NCBI RefSeq assembly: GCF_004322755.1
Contig: NZ_CP036401.1
Location: 3,472,001 to 3,536,000, forward strand
DNA from: Pseudoduganella albidiflava
Lineage (GTDB): Bacteria; Pseudomonadota; Gammaproteobacteria; Burkholderiales; Burkholderiaceae_D
Length of the DNA stretch: 64,000 nucleotides
Direction: 5' to 3'
Shown one piece after another: positions 1 to 9,271 of this stretch. Made by a program: the position numbers and the translations under genes. Each line of letters starts with the position of its first letter. Within the stretch, counting starts at the first letter, position 1. Below the pieces are notes generated by a model, which worked only from the letters and a program-made list of their open reading frames with translations, searched no databases and had not been told where the DNA came from.

Positions 1-1860
1 GCTGGCCGGGTCGCCGGCCTTGTTGCTCGACTGCGCCAGCAGCAGCAATTTTTCCGGCCGCGATACGAAGGCACCCGTGGAGCCCAGCCGGGCATCGGCG
101 TCGGTGACGAACAGCTCGATCCGTCCCACGTCCTGGTAGCGCAGCAGGAAGTCGTCGAACTCCCCCCTGTTCTTCGTGGTGGTGGCCTGGCTCGATGGCG
201 AGCCCCCCGGGAACATCACGTTGCTGGCCGCGCTCCAGGCCACCGAGTCCTGCGGTGGAATCACGCCGTTCGCGGCGCACAGCGGCAGGGTGACCGTATT
301 GCTGCGCAGCGCATACGTGCCGCGCACGCCGGCGTTCGTGCTGGGATCGTGGCAACTCATCGCGAAGCGCATCGGCAGCGTGGTGTTGCCGCTGGCCAGC
401 GCGGTGGGTACGTTCTTCACCACATAGGAGATGTAGGTGCTCAAATCCGTATTCGCCTGCATGTGCTCCAGCGTCAGCGGCTTGCAGGGCTGGTTCGGGT
501 CGCCGAACGGCTTGTTGTGCTCGCACGGCTTGTCGGTAAACATGAAGACCGGCGTGAAGGTCTGGTTACCCACGCGGGTACTCACGGTCGACGTGTCGTT
601 GCCGTCGTAATAGTCGAACAGCTTGCCGCCCACCGTGACGCCGAAGGAAATCAGGCCGCTGGCCGATGCCGCCGGCGTGACCGTCAGCGTGATCGGCGGC
701 AGCGTGGTGTCGACCTTGACGGTGCCGCTGTGTATGCAGGTCAGCAGCTGCCCCCTGGTGCTGCAGCTCCAGCCGGTACCGGTGGCCTCGCCATAGATCA
801 GCGAGGCCGGCAGCGTGCCCGTCACGGTCAGGGGACCGCCCTCGTCCATCGGGCCGTTGTTGACGACGCTGATCGTGTACGTGGTGGGGGCGGAAGGGAT
901 CAGCGGGCCGTCCAGCGTCATCGTCACGCCGCGGTCGGTGGCCGACACGTTGGGCGCGGCGATCACTTCTGCGTTCAGCAGCACCAGGTCCTGCCCCGAT
1001 GTGTAGATTGTCTTGGCCGACTTCTGGCCACTGGCGATCGCCGGCTCCTTGATGGTATAGACATCGAAATCGATGCCGTAGGAAGCCTTGTCGCCGTTCA
1101 CGCCGCTGACGGAATTGAACTGGTTGCCTGGCTGATTGGTGGCATCGGCCTGCTCGACGCCATTGAAGCGCAGCGTTTCGCCGCCGCCCGACAGCGTGGT
1201 ATCGCCTTCCCAGGTGATGTGCCCCACCCTGCCCGTGCCCGGCGGATTGGGGATCAGGAAATTGGCCAGCGTCAGCTCGAGCGACGAATAGCGGATGTAC
1301 TGAAAACCTTCATAGACGTTCAGCACGCGGAACGGCTGGTCGCTGGCGCTGTAGATGACCAGCAGCTGGAACCCGCCCAGCACGCCCGACACGGCGCAGA
1401 ACAGGCTCTTGTCGATGGCCAGGTCCTTGGCCGAATACGTGCCGTTGCCCTTGGCCTTGACCTGGTCGGTCACGTCGGCGGCACCGCCGAAATAATTGTA
1501 GCCCACCGTCGAGGACGTGTAGCGCCGGGTGGCCGGCGCGCTGACCGCCTTGCCATCGAACGTGACCGAATAGTCTGCGCTGCTGCCGGAGCCGGCCCAG
1601 TACAGGTAGGCCGCCAGCACCCGGGCTCCCGTCGGCAGGCCCGACAGGCTCATGTTGACCGACGTCGTCGTGGCGCACGGATCGTCGTCGTTCGACTTGG
1701 TGCGCAGCGATTTTTGCGTGCCGGTCATGGTCACATTGCCGGCAAAGCTCTTGAACAGCACGATGGGCGTATCGGCCAGCGCCGGCGCGGCGCACAGCGC
1801 CAGGGTGGCCGCGCACAGCGCGCGGCGGGAAGATTGTCGGAGCATGCGGAACGCTTTCAT
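1..1860 (-). CDS. mshQ: MshQ-like surface adhesin, 3' end cut by window edge
   Basis: The frame is open for 620 codons from an ATG at 1860 to base 1 with no stop, so the C-terminus is missing. The N-terminus (MKAFRMLRQSSRR, then a hydrophobic run ending PALADT) is a Sec signal peptide of about 30 residues. The next ~300 residues look like a beta-rich extracellular module rich in Ser, Thr and Gly, followed by a DUF11-like repeat (YTISVVNNGPMDEGG) and then the region where MshQ proteins carry DUF6701. It is the last gene of the leftward pilus operon, as mshQ is in Vibrio-type MSHA loci, and starts just after the mshP stop. MshQ function is not well established; a large tip or surface adhesin is the usual inference. 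Family assignment rests on position and general make-up. Confidence 0.8.
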   Translation of the reverse strand, partial: MKAFRMLRQSSRRALCAATLALCAAPALADTPIVLFKSFAGNVTMTGTQKSLRTKSNDDDPCATTTSVNMSLSGLPTGARVLAAYLYWAGSGSSADYSVTFDGKAVSAPATRRYTSSTVGYNYFGGAADVTDQVKAKGNGTYSAKDLAIDKSLFCAVSGVLGGFQLLVIYSASDQPFRVLNVYEGFQYIRYSSLELTLANFLIPNPPGTGRVGHITWEGDTTLSGGGETLRFNGVEQADATNQPGNQFNSVSGVNGDKASYGIDFDVYTIKEPAIASGQKSAKTIYTSGQDLVLLNAEVIAAPNVSATDRGVTMTLDGPLIPSAPTTYTISVVNNGPMDEGGPLTVTGTLPASLIYGEATGTGWSCSTRGQLLTCIHSGTVKVDTTLPPITLTVTPAASASGLISFGVTVGGKLFDYYDGNDTSTVSTRVGNQTFTPVFMFTDKPCEHNKPFGDPNQPCKPLTLEHMQANTDLSTYISYVVKNVPTALASGNTTLPMRFAMSCHDPSTNAGVRGTYALRSNTVTLPLCAANGVIPPQDSVAWSAASNVMFPGGSPSSQATTTKNRGEFDDFLLRYQDVGRIELFVTDADARLGSTGAFVSRPEKLLLLAQSSNKAGDPAS

Positions 1861-1861
1861 G

Positions 1862-2407
1862 TCAGATGACCACCTGCACGACACGCTGCACGTAGTCGGC
1901 GCCGGGCGCGGCGTTCGGGCAGGCGCCGCCGGCCGGCGCGTTGCAGGCGGTGGCCGTGATGCGCGTCTGCGTCAGCGCCGGCGCGCCATCCGTGCCGACC
2001 GTGACGCAGGTGACGGTGACGGTCATTGCCGACAGCGCGCCGGGTGCCGTAAAGCTCGTGTTGACGCACGCGCCGTTGTTGCCGAGGAACTGGAACAAGC
2101 CGAACTCGACGCCGGTCCGTGCCGCTTCGTAGGCGCGGGTGCCCAGCAGGTCGATCGTGGCGGACTGCCGCTGCGTGGTGGCGGTGGTGACGATGGCCGC
2201 GCCGACGCCGCTGAGCACGACGAGCAGGAAGATCGCCGTGACGATGCTGACACCGCGGCTGCGAATATGGCGGCGCACGAGGCGCGGGTCGATGCGGTGC
2301 GATCCAGTACGGGTAACGACAGCCCGGTTCATGGCGGCTCGGTTCATGGCAGCTTGGTTCGTGGCAGCTTGGTTCATGGCAGCTCGGTTCAAGTCGGCTC
2401 GGTTCAA
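1862..2407 (-). CDS. mshP: MshP-like minor prepilin with a repeat-built N-terminus
   Basis: A protein of at most 181 residues with a charged leader, then the hydrophobic segment VSIVTAIFLLVVLSGVGAA and a globular Cys-containing domain. Like MshP and PilX proteins it lacks the FTLxE motif of other prepilins. The frame opens at a TTG (2407) that overlaps the mshO stop (TTGA), which suggests translational coupling. The first 30 codons are six copies of a 15-base unit encoding (M/L/T)N(R/Q)A(A/D/V), and in-frame ATGs at 2377, 2347 and 2332 lie in the repeats, so the true start is uncertain. Predicted role: minor pilin of the MSHA-type filament. Confidence 0.75.
   Translation of the reverse strand: MNRADLNRAAMNQAATNQAAMNRAAMNRAVVTRTGSHRIDPRLVRRHIRSRGVSIVTAIFLLVVLSGVGAAIVTTATTQRQSATIDLLGTRAYEAARTGVEFGLFQFLGNNGACVNTSFTAPGALSAMTVTVTCVTVGTDGAPALTQTRITATACNAPAGGACPNAAPGADYVQRVVQVVI
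2318..2407 (-). repeat. 15-bp tandem repeat (six units) spanning the mshP start
   Basis: On the minus strand the unit is close to ATGAACCRAGCYGCC, repeated six times with small changes. Because the unit is 15 bases, gain or loss of a copy keeps the mshP frame but changes the leader length and the number of available start codons. Confidence 0.85.
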
Positions 2408-3267
2408 GTTGGATTGTCGAGCTGGGTCTGGCGCACCATCTGCGCCCCCTCGCCGTTGGCATGCTGCAGCGACAGCACCAACGTCATCAGCGAACCGTTG
2501 TTCGCCCCCGGCAGCAGGGTATTACCGAAGATGCAGCCGGCGACCTTGTCGGTCAGCACGGCGCCGGTGCCCAGCGCGCCCATGCCCGGAGTCAGGTCCG
2601 CCGCGTTGAAGAAGCGCTGCAGCGTGCCCCCGCCATTGGCGCCGGGCGTGCAGACAAAGGTGACCTTGCCCGTCACCACCTGGAACATCTGGCCGGCCGG
2701 TTCGGCGCCGGAAAAGTAATTCGTCTGCAAGGTAATGCGGCTGCCGTTGATGGCGCCGACCCGCGAGATATTGGCGGCGCCCTTGCCGAACTGGTAGGCG
2801 TCGTACGGCGCAAAGCCCAGGTTGCCGAACACGATGTAGTCGCCCGGCACGATGGCCTGCCGGCCCGCGGGCGGCGCGCCGATGAGGTCGAAGCTGCTGC
2901 TGCCGCCGACGAAATCGAGCGGCAGCAGTGTCGCGGGAGGATTGTCGTTGACGCTGACATAGCGGGCGCCGGTCTTCGACAGCAGGAACTGGATCGCCAG
3001 GTTGCCGTTCAGGATGGTGACCGTCCTCGGCGCGGCAAGCCGCAATTCACGGCTCATGCGCCGCAGCGCCAGGTCGGCCGCGTCCGCCAGGTCGGCACGC
3101 GCCTCGGTGGCCAGGTTGCTTTGCACCGGCACCCGGATGAACAGCGCCGCCATGCTGGCGACAATGCCGGTGATGACGATCACGATCACCGCCTCCACCA
3201 GCGTAAAGCCGCCGCTCCTGGCGGCCCGCCTGCTCACTTCGATGCCTTGTCTGCGCGCCATGTCCAT
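2404..3267 (-). CDS. mshO: MshO-like prepilin
   Basis: 287 residues with a 20-residue charged leader ending in Gly and a class III prepilin signal (GGFTLVEAVIVIVITGIVAS), including the Glu at mature position 5 needed for assembly. A long Gly/Thr-rich globular domain follows. Such proteins are processed by a prepilin peptidase (none in this window) and are thought to act as minor pilins that prime or cap the filament. It lies between mshD and mshP in the canonical MSHA order, with its stop overlapping the mshP start. ATG at 3267 is used; ATG at 3261 is an alternative two codons in. Confidence 0.85.
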   Translation of the reverse strand: MDMARRQGIEVSRRAARSGGFTLVEAVIVIVITGIVASMAALFIRVPVQSNLATEARADLADAADLALRRMSRELRLAAPRTVTILNGNLAIQFLLSKTGARYVSVNDNPPATLLPLDFVGGSSSFDLIGAPPAGRQAIVPGDYIVFGNLGFAPYDAYQFGKGAANISRVGAINGSRITLQTNYFSGAEPAGQMFQVVTGKVTFVCTPGANGGGTLQRFFNAADLTPGMGALGTGAVLTDKVAGCIFGNTLLPGANNGSLMTLVLSLQHANGEGAQMVRQTQLDNPT

Positions 3268-3269
3268 GT

Positions 3270-3821
3270 TCAGTTGTTCGGTGCGTAGCGGCTGCGCCAG
3301 CTTTCCAGCGTGACCGCGCTGTTGTCATAGTTGACCGTCACCTGGATCCGCAGGCCGGCGTCGGCCGGCACGGCACTGCCGGCCGGGCCGAAGCCGGCCT
3401 GCGTGATCGTGACGGTGGCCGTGTAGCCCGCCGGGAACGGCGTGCCGATCACATCGGTGGCGTAGGTCTGCGGCACGCCGTACGTGCCCACGTAGTCGTT
3501 GACGTTATCGAACGGGCGCAGGCCGCCGCCCGCTTCCTGGCCGACACCTTCGGGTTTCGTGCAATCGGCGGCCGACGTGGCGGTGAGGAAATCGGGATCG
3601 CTGATATCGCACCACGAAAAGCGCGCGGCGCGGATCTCGTCGACCAGGCTCTCGGCGATCGCCATCGCCTGCTTTTGCCGGATCGGGTCGGCGCTGCTCC
3701 GGGTGTTGTAGCTGATCACGCCCAGCACGCCGACCACGGCGGTGCTGACGATGACAATGAACATGACCAGTTCGATCATCGTCAGGCCGCGCTGGCGGCG
3801 CATGGTCCGCCGGGCCGTCAT
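3270..3821 (-). CDS. mshD: MshD-like prepilin
   Basis: 183 residues from an ATG at 3821 that overlaps the mshC stop (ATGA). A 12-residue basic leader precedes RGLTMIELVMFIVIVSTAVV, a type IV prepilin signal with Leu instead of Phe after the cleavage site and the conserved Glu. The frame stays open further upstream, but that sequence has shadow-like composition and mshC occupies another frame there, so the later start is preferred. An ATG six codons in (3803) is a weaker alternative. Minor pilin role inferred from position and signal. Confidence 0.85.
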   Translation of the reverse strand: MTARRTMRRQRGLTMIELVMFIVIVSTAVVGVLGVISYNTRSSADPIRQKQAMAIAESLVDEIRAARFSWCDISDPDFLTATSAADCTKPEGVGQEAGGGLRPFDNVNDYVGTYGVPQTYATDVIGTPFPAGYTATVTITQAGFGPAGSAVPADAGLRIQVTVNYDNSAVTLESWRSRYAPNN

Positions 3822-4387
3822 CGGGTAAACCCCGTTTCCGGTTCGATGACCGTGTCCTGGCTGATGCCGCCGCCGCTGACGCGCACCGCCAGCCGGGCCA
3901 CGAAGGTGGAATTGACCACGCTGTCGCCATCGGAGGCGTTGAACGGCTTTCCGGCAGGGTCGAAATAAAACATGGGGGCCGCCGTGATCGCCAGTCCGTT
4001 GGGAATGCCTTCGCAGGCCCAGGTGGTGAGATTGCCGCACCGGGCCAGCGTGGTGGCACTGCCGCTGTTGCTGTTCGCGGGCGCCGGCACCTTGCCGTTG
4101 CAGCCCGTGTCGTAGCAAAGCGCCACGCTGTTGCCATCGAGGCGCACATACACGTTGCGGTTCTGCGCGATCGCCTGTTTCTGGGCCAAACGGATCAGGG
4201 CGGTGGTCTGCTGGGAAAAGCCGGCCACGTCGAAGGTGCGCTGTTCGAAGAAGCGCGGCGCGGCCACGGCGCCGAGGATACCGACGATGAGCAGGATCAG
4301 GACCAGTTCGACCAGCGTAAACCCAAACTGCCCCGCACGAGGTCGGGGCAGCCGGGAAACAGGTCGGATAGGCTTGGCGGTCGTCAC
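3818..4387 (-). CDS. mshC: MshC-like prepilin, GTG start
   Basis: 189 residues if started at the GTG at 4387, 29 bases after the mshA stop. The leader (rich in Arg and Pro) ends in Gly22 and is followed by FTLVELVLILLIVGILGAVA, with the Glu5 residue. Downstream are Cys residues (CYDTGC; CGNLTTWACEG) likely to form disulfides in the periplasm. The frame is open back to 4576, but that part overlaps the mshA coding sequence and is not pilin-like. MshC is a minor pilin thought to help filament initiation; here it forms a tightly packed group with mshD. Confidence 0.8.
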   Translation of the reverse strand: MTTAKPIRPVSRLPRPRAGQFGFTLVELVLILLIVGILGAVAAPRFFEQRTFDVAGFSQQTTALIRLAQKQAIAQNRNVYVRLDGNSVALCYDTGCNGKVPAPANSNSGSATTLARCGNLTTWACEGIPNGLAITAAPMFYFDPAGKPFNASDGDSVVNSTFVARLAVRVSGGGISQDTVIEPETGFTR

Positions 4388-4415
4388 GAAGACGAGTATG
4401 CCACTATCCGCCGGA

Positions 4416-4868
4416 TCAGCAGGTACCGGAGACGGCGGTGACCGTACCGTTGGCTGGCGTGTAGGTGAAGGCGCAGGTGGTCGTCTTCTTGTCGGCGATC
4501 GTGACTGGGGCGGTACCCGTGATCTCGTAGTCGACGGTGCCATCCAGGCCGGCCGCCAGGGCGATGCCGGCAGCATCCGGGTAGCCCTTGTCGGTCACCG
4601 AGATCGCCACGCCATCGAGCGTCACGGAGCGGCTGCTGGCGGTACCGGTCACCAGCCACTGCGCACGGGTGATCGCTGCCGCGCTGGAGACCGCACCGCG
4701 GGCGCCCTGCATCTTGGCGCGGCGTGCGTCGCTGCCCATGTCGGCGAACTTCGGCAGTGCCGTCGCGGCCAGGATGCCCAGGATCACGATGACGACGATC
4801 AGTTCGATGAGGGTGAAGCCGCCTTGACCACGGGAAACTTGCGAGAACGAAGCTTGTTTGAATTGCAT
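4416..4868 (-). CDS. mshA: MshA-like major pilin
   Basis: 150 residues, leader of 17 residues ending QGG, then FTLIELIVVIVILGILAATA, a textbook type IVa pilin N-terminal helix. Two cysteines near the C-terminus (TTTCAF and the terminal SGTC) would close the usual D-region disulfide loop. The ATG at 4868 is chosen because GGAG lies about six bases upstream; an upstream TTG in frame sits on top of that ribosome site. It is the only short, canonical pilin in the window and therefore the best candidate for the main filament subunit. A 71-base gap separates it from mshF, which could hold an extra promoter, but none is clear. Confidence 0.88.
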   Translation of the reverse strand: MQFKQASFSQVSRGQGGFTLIELIVVIVILGILAATALPKFADMGSDARRAKMQGARGAVSSAAAITRAQWLVTGTASSRSVTLDGVAISVTDKGYPDAAGIALAAGLDGTVDYEITGTAPVTIADKKTTTCAFTYTPANGTVTAVSGTC

Positions 4869-4939
4869 GAGAATCTCCAACGTAACAATAAGAATGTGTT
4901 TGTGACGGAAGCGACACGAGGATGCGTTTTACATTCTGT

Positions 4940-5458
4940 TCAACCGTCTACCTGGGTAAGGGCAACGCTCAGCTTCGCTACATCTGCTGTCGTTCCTGGC
5001 GGCTTGGCGTTGTTCGTGGGCAAGCAAAGTGATTCTACACGGTAACTCCAATGTGTATAGTGACGTGTGGAAAAAGTTTTGTTTCCGCTGAACAAATACA
5101 CAATGATCTGTTGTTTTCTGTCGAAAACCCAGCTGCCGCGGGGGATGTTTCGACCATTTAGTTGATCCACCTCACCCACATATCCCGGTGGTGCGTGTTC
5201 AAGGAGAGCAACCGGATTGCTGCCGACCAGGGCTTGCAACCGTCCCGTGTCGCCGGCCAGGGCCGCTTCCATGATTTTGCCGGCCAGGGCCGTGCGCATG
5301 GCCGCCACCTGGAAGCGCACGCCGGCCAGTTCGGCCTCGGCCCGGTAGCGCAGCACGTAATGCAGCAGCACGCCCGCCAGCACGCTGAACACCATGGCGC
5401 AGATGGCGAATTCGAAGCGCGTGGCGCCGCGCGCCCGCTGGACGGCGCCGGCCACCAT
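4940..5458 (-). CDS. mshF: MshF-like pilus biogenesis protein
   Basis: 172 residues with one N-terminal membrane segment (FAICAMVFSVLAGVLLHYVL) and a long amphipathic helix, then a small C-terminal domain. It overlaps the mshG stop by one base (TGATG) and precedes the major pilin gene, the place of mshF in the canonical order G-F-B-A. The N-terminus looks pilin-like (ATRFEFAICAM keeps a Glu in the helix) but has no clear G/FTLxE cleavage site. Sequence similarity to MshF is inferred mainly from order and size; it could be a divergent pseudopilin. Confidence 0.6.
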   Translation of the reverse strand: MVAGAVQRARGATRFEFAICAMVFSVLAGVLLHYVLRYRAEAELAGVRFQVAAMRTALAGKIMEAALAGDTGRLQALVGSNPVALLEHAPPGYVGEVDQLNGRNIPRGSWVFDRKQQIIVYLFSGNKTFSTRHYTHWSYRVESLCLPTNNAKPPGTTADVAKLSVALTQVDG

Positions 5459-6684
5459 CAGTGCAGCGCGGCCTTGCCCAGGTTCCAGATCGGCAGGAAG
5501 ATGCCCAGCGCCAGGATCAGCACCATCACGCCCAGGAAGGTGATCAGGATCGGTTCGATCTGCGCGGCCAGTGTCTTCAGTTCGTAGTCCACTTCCCGCT
5601 CGTACAGCAGCGCGATCTCGTCCATCAGGTCGTCCAGCGAACCCGATTCCTCGCCCACGGCAATCATCTGCAGCACGATGGGGGTGAAGATGCCGGCCGC
5701 GACCGACGTGCGCAGGATGCTCTCACCCCGTTCGACGCTGTCGCGCATGCTCTCGACGCGCTGGCTCAGGTGCGCATTGTCGACGGTCTGCGACACCACC
5801 GTCAGGGCTTGCACGATCGGCACGCCGCTCTTGGACGACAGCGCGAAGCTGCGTGCGAAGCGGGCCATGGTGGCCTTGTGGATGATCTTGCCGGCCACCG
5901 GCAGCTTCAGCTTCCAGCGGTCCCAGCGCAGCAGGCCCAGCGGCGTGCGCACCCAGCCGCGCAGCGCGAAGCCGGCCACCGCAGCCGCGCCGAGCATGAT
6001 GTACCAGTATTGCGTGGTGAAGTTCGACGTGGCGATGAGGATCCGCGTCATCAGCGGCAGCTCGGCCTTGAAGCTCTGGAACACCTGCACGAACTGGGGA
6101 ATCACGAACATGTTGACGATGAACATGGCGATGACCATGGCGATCACCACGAACATCGGGTAGCGCAGCGCGCTTTTCACCTTGCCGCGCATGTCGCGGT
6201 CGAATTCCAGGTGGTCGTACAGCCGCAGCATGACTTCGTCGAGCCGGCCCGTCATTTCGCCCACGCGCACCATGGACAGATAGAAATTATTGAACACGGT
6301 CGGGTGGTTGCGCATCGAGATGGACAGTTCGCGGCCGGCGTCGAGCGATTCGCGCAGGTCGCGGATCACCTTGGCGAAGGCGGGCGACACGGCCGATTCC
6401 TGCAGGCCCGCCAGGCCGCGCATGATCGGCACGCCGGCCTTGAGCAGCGTGTACATCTGGCGGGAAAACAGTTGCACGTCCAGCGGCGTGACCTTTTTTT
6501 CCCGCAGCCGGGCCCAGGTGGACTGGCCGCCGCCCTTGGCCGGGGCGCGCGTGGGCGAGATGTCGACCGGGGTGGCCCCCGATCCCATCAGCTGGTCCGC
6601 CACGGCCGCCGAATCGACGGCTTCCAGCACACCCTGCATCAGCTCGCCGCGCGTATCGCGCGCCTTGTAGGCAAAATAAGGCAT
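5458..6684 (-). CDS. mshG: MshG / GspF-family inner-membrane platform protein
   Basis: 408 residues with the tandem GspF/PilC domains. The first cytoplasmic domain is around residues 60-180, a membrane pair near 185-245, then a second domain (FARSFALSSKSGVPIVQAL) and a C-terminal membrane helix (ILITFLGVMVLILALGIFLPI). GspF-family proteins sit in the inner membrane and link the motor ATPase to pilin insertion. ATG at 6684 overlaps the mshE stop (TGATG). A second GspF-family gene is present at 15983-17188, so each operon has its own platform. Confidence 0.92.
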   Translation of the reverse strand: MPYFAYKARDTRGELMQGVLEAVDSAAVADQLMGSGATPVDISPTRAPAKGGGQSTWARLREKKVTPLDVQLFSRQMYTLLKAGVPIMRGLAGLQESAVSPAFAKVIRDLRESLDAGRELSISMRNHPTVFNNFYLSMVRVGEMTGRLDEVMLRLYDHLEFDRDMRGKVKSALRYPMFVVIAMVIAMFIVNMFVIPQFVQVFQSFKAELPLMTRILIATSNFTTQYWYIMLGAAAVAGFALRGWVRTPLGLLRWDRWKLKLPVAGKIIHKATMARFARSFALSSKSGVPIVQALTVVSQTVDNAHLSQRVESMRDSVERGESILRTSVAAGIFTPIVLQMIAVGEESGSLDDLMDEIALLYEREVDYELKTLAAQIEPILITFLGVMVLILALGIFLPIWNLGKAALH

Positions 6685-8387
6685 CAATCCTCTTGCTGGT
6701 TACTGATCCGCATGGCTTCGGAAATCGTGGTGCGGCCCTGCACCACCAGCTGCACGCCATGGCGGCGCAGCGTCTGCCCCGCCATTTCGCGGGCAGCCGC
6801 CTTCAGGAAGTGCGCCGGGTCCGGGTCGTTGGCGGCATCGACGACGGCATTCGTCATTTCCAGCAGTTCATACACGCCGGTCCGGCCGCGGTAGCCCATG
6901 CCATTGCAATGCGAGCAACCCTTGCCATGGAAATAGCGGGCCATGTCGACCTTGTCGTTCAATTCCAGGCTCAGCCATTCGCGTTCGGTGGGCGTCGGCG
7001 TGTACGGTTCCGTGCAGCTTTCGCAGATCACGCGCACCAGGCGCTGGGCCAGCACGGCCTGCAGGGAACTGGCCACCATGTAGCGCGGCACGCCCATGTC
7101 CATCAGGCGCAGCGGCGTGCTGGCGGCATCGTTGGTGTGCAGCGTGGACAGCACAAGGTGGCCCGTCATGGCGGCGCGCAGGCCGATCTGCGCCGTTTCC
7201 TGGTCGCGCATCTCGCCCACCAGCACCACGTCGGGATCCTGCCGCAGCGCCGAGCGCAGCACGCGGGCGAAGTTCAGCTCGATCTTTTCATTGACCTGCA
7301 CCTGGTTGATGCCGGGCAGCCGGTACTCGACCGGGTCTTCCACGGTGATGAGCTTTTTTTCCACGGAATTGAGTTCCGCCAGCGCGCTGTACAGCGTGGT
7401 GGTCTTGCCGGAACCGGTCGGCCCCGTCACCAGCACCAGGCCGTTCGGCCGCTGCACGATGGCGCGGAACTTTTCCATCAGCGGGCGCGGCATGCCGATC
7501 GCATCGAGCCGCAGGTTGGTGCTGCCCTGCGACAGCAGTCGCATGACAATGGATTCGCCGTACTGCGTGGGCATGGTCGAGATACGCACGTCGATGCGGG
7601 TATTCTTGACGCGCACGGCGAAGCGGCCATCCTGCGGCAGCCGCTTTTCCGAGATGTCGAGCTCCGACATCAGCTTCAGGCGCAGCGCCAGCGCGGCCGC
7701 GATCTTGATGTCGGCCTGGGTCTGCAGGTGCAGCACGCCGTCGATGCGGAAGCGGATGTGCAGCCGGGCTTCCTGCGGTTCGATGTGGATGTCCGAGGCG
7801 CGCACCTGGGCGGCATCGTCGAACACCGATTGCAGCAGTTTCACCACCGGCGCTTCTTCCAGCCCCGGATTGGCGGCCAGCGCGCCGAAGTCGACGGACA
7901 CATCGCCCATCTCCTCTTCCAGCTCGCGCGCCAGGTCGGTGATGTCGTCGGTACGGCGGTAGATGCGGTCGATCGCGGCCAGCACCTCGGTTTCGTTGAC
8001 GACGGCCAGTTCGACGTTCTGCTTGACGATGCGGGCGATCTCGTCGTACGCGAACAGGTCGGTCGGGTCCGAAATGCCCACCAGCATGCCCGAATCGCGC
8101 TGCTCCAGCACCAGCGCACGGAAGCGCCGCGCCTGCGTTTCCGGCAGCAGGCGCACCAGGTCCGGGTTGATGTTATAGAACTTGAGGTTGATGTACGGAA
8201 TGTTCAGCTGGCGCGCCAGCGCGCCGGCGATCTGCTCTTCCGTGACATAGCCGCTGTCGATGAACACGCGGCCCAGCTTGCGTCCGCTGCGCTTCTGCTC
8301 CGCCAGTGCCAGGCCGAGCTGTTCCTCGGACAGCAGTTTTTGCTGCACCAGAATTTCCCCGAGCCTTACCTTTTCCGGCCTTGCCAT
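6684..8387 (-). CDS. mshE: MshE-type motor ATPase with MshEN domain
   Basis: 567 residues. Residues ~8-60 form an MshEN domain: two motifs starting RLGEILV and KLGRVFI, each ending in a Gln, separated by five residues. This is the family arrangement that binds cyclic di-GMP in Vibrio MshE. The GspE ATPase domain has Walker A (GPTGSGKTTT), Asp box, Walker B (DPDVVLVGEMRD) and a His box (LSTLHTND). A zinc site is visible as CESC and CSHC. It powers pilus extension at the inner membrane. First gene of the leftward operon; GGAG precedes the ATG at 8387. Conserved Arg in motif 1 suggests it can respond to c-di-GMP (inference). Confidence 0.92.
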   Translation of the reverse strand: MARPEKVRLGEILVQQKLLSEEQLGLALAEQKRSGRKLGRVFIDSGYVTEEQIAGALARQLNIPYINLKFYNINPDLVRLLPETQARRFRALVLEQRDSGMLVGISDPTDLFAYDEIARIVKQNVELAVVNETEVLAAIDRIYRRTDDITDLARELEEEMGDVSVDFGALAANPGLEEAPVVKLLQSVFDDAAQVRASDIHIEPQEARLHIRFRIDGVLHLQTQADIKIAAALALRLKLMSELDISEKRLPQDGRFAVRVKNTRIDVRISTMPTQYGESIVMRLLSQGSTNLRLDAIGMPRPLMEKFRAIVQRPNGLVLVTGPTGSGKTTTLYSALAELNSVEKKLITVEDPVEYRLPGINQVQVNEKIELNFARVLRSALRQDPDVVLVGEMRDQETAQIGLRAAMTGHLVLSTLHTNDAASTPLRLMDMGVPRYMVASSLQAVLAQRLVRVICESCTEPYTPTPTEREWLSLELNDKVDMARYFHGKGCSHCNGMGYRGRTGVYELLEMTNAVVDAANDPDPAHFLKAAAREMAGQTLRRHGVQLVVQGRTTISEAMRISNQQED

Positions 8388-8524
8388 ATGCGCGCATCTC
8401 CCATGTTGCGGTACATCAAGTAATTAACCGTCGATTGTAGAACGAAAGGTTGCCCATGGGCTAGGAAATACCGGTCCGGCACTGGCGTGCGGCGTCGGTT
8501 CTTTGCTACAGTGCCGAATCGTCA
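8388..8524. promoter_or_regulatory. Divergent intergenic region between the two pilus operons
   Basis: The 137 bases separating the leftward mshE and the rightward ABC ATPase gene must hold the promoters of both operons. The stretch around 8415-8445 is less GC-rich than the flanking genes. I see no convincing -35/-10 pair or clear operator, so only the location is claimed. Confidence 0.5.

Positions 8525-9267
<743 letters not shown>

Positions 9268-9271
<4 letters not shown>

Noticed and set aside
349..1869. 506-codon open frame on the plus strand opposite mshQ
   Set aside because: Arg/His/Gln-rich shadow of the real minus-strand gene, caused by high GC at third positions.
8388..8524. Sigma-70 promoters between the two pilus operons
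   Set aside because: No pair of -35 and -10 hexamers with 16-18 base spacing was convincing on either strand.
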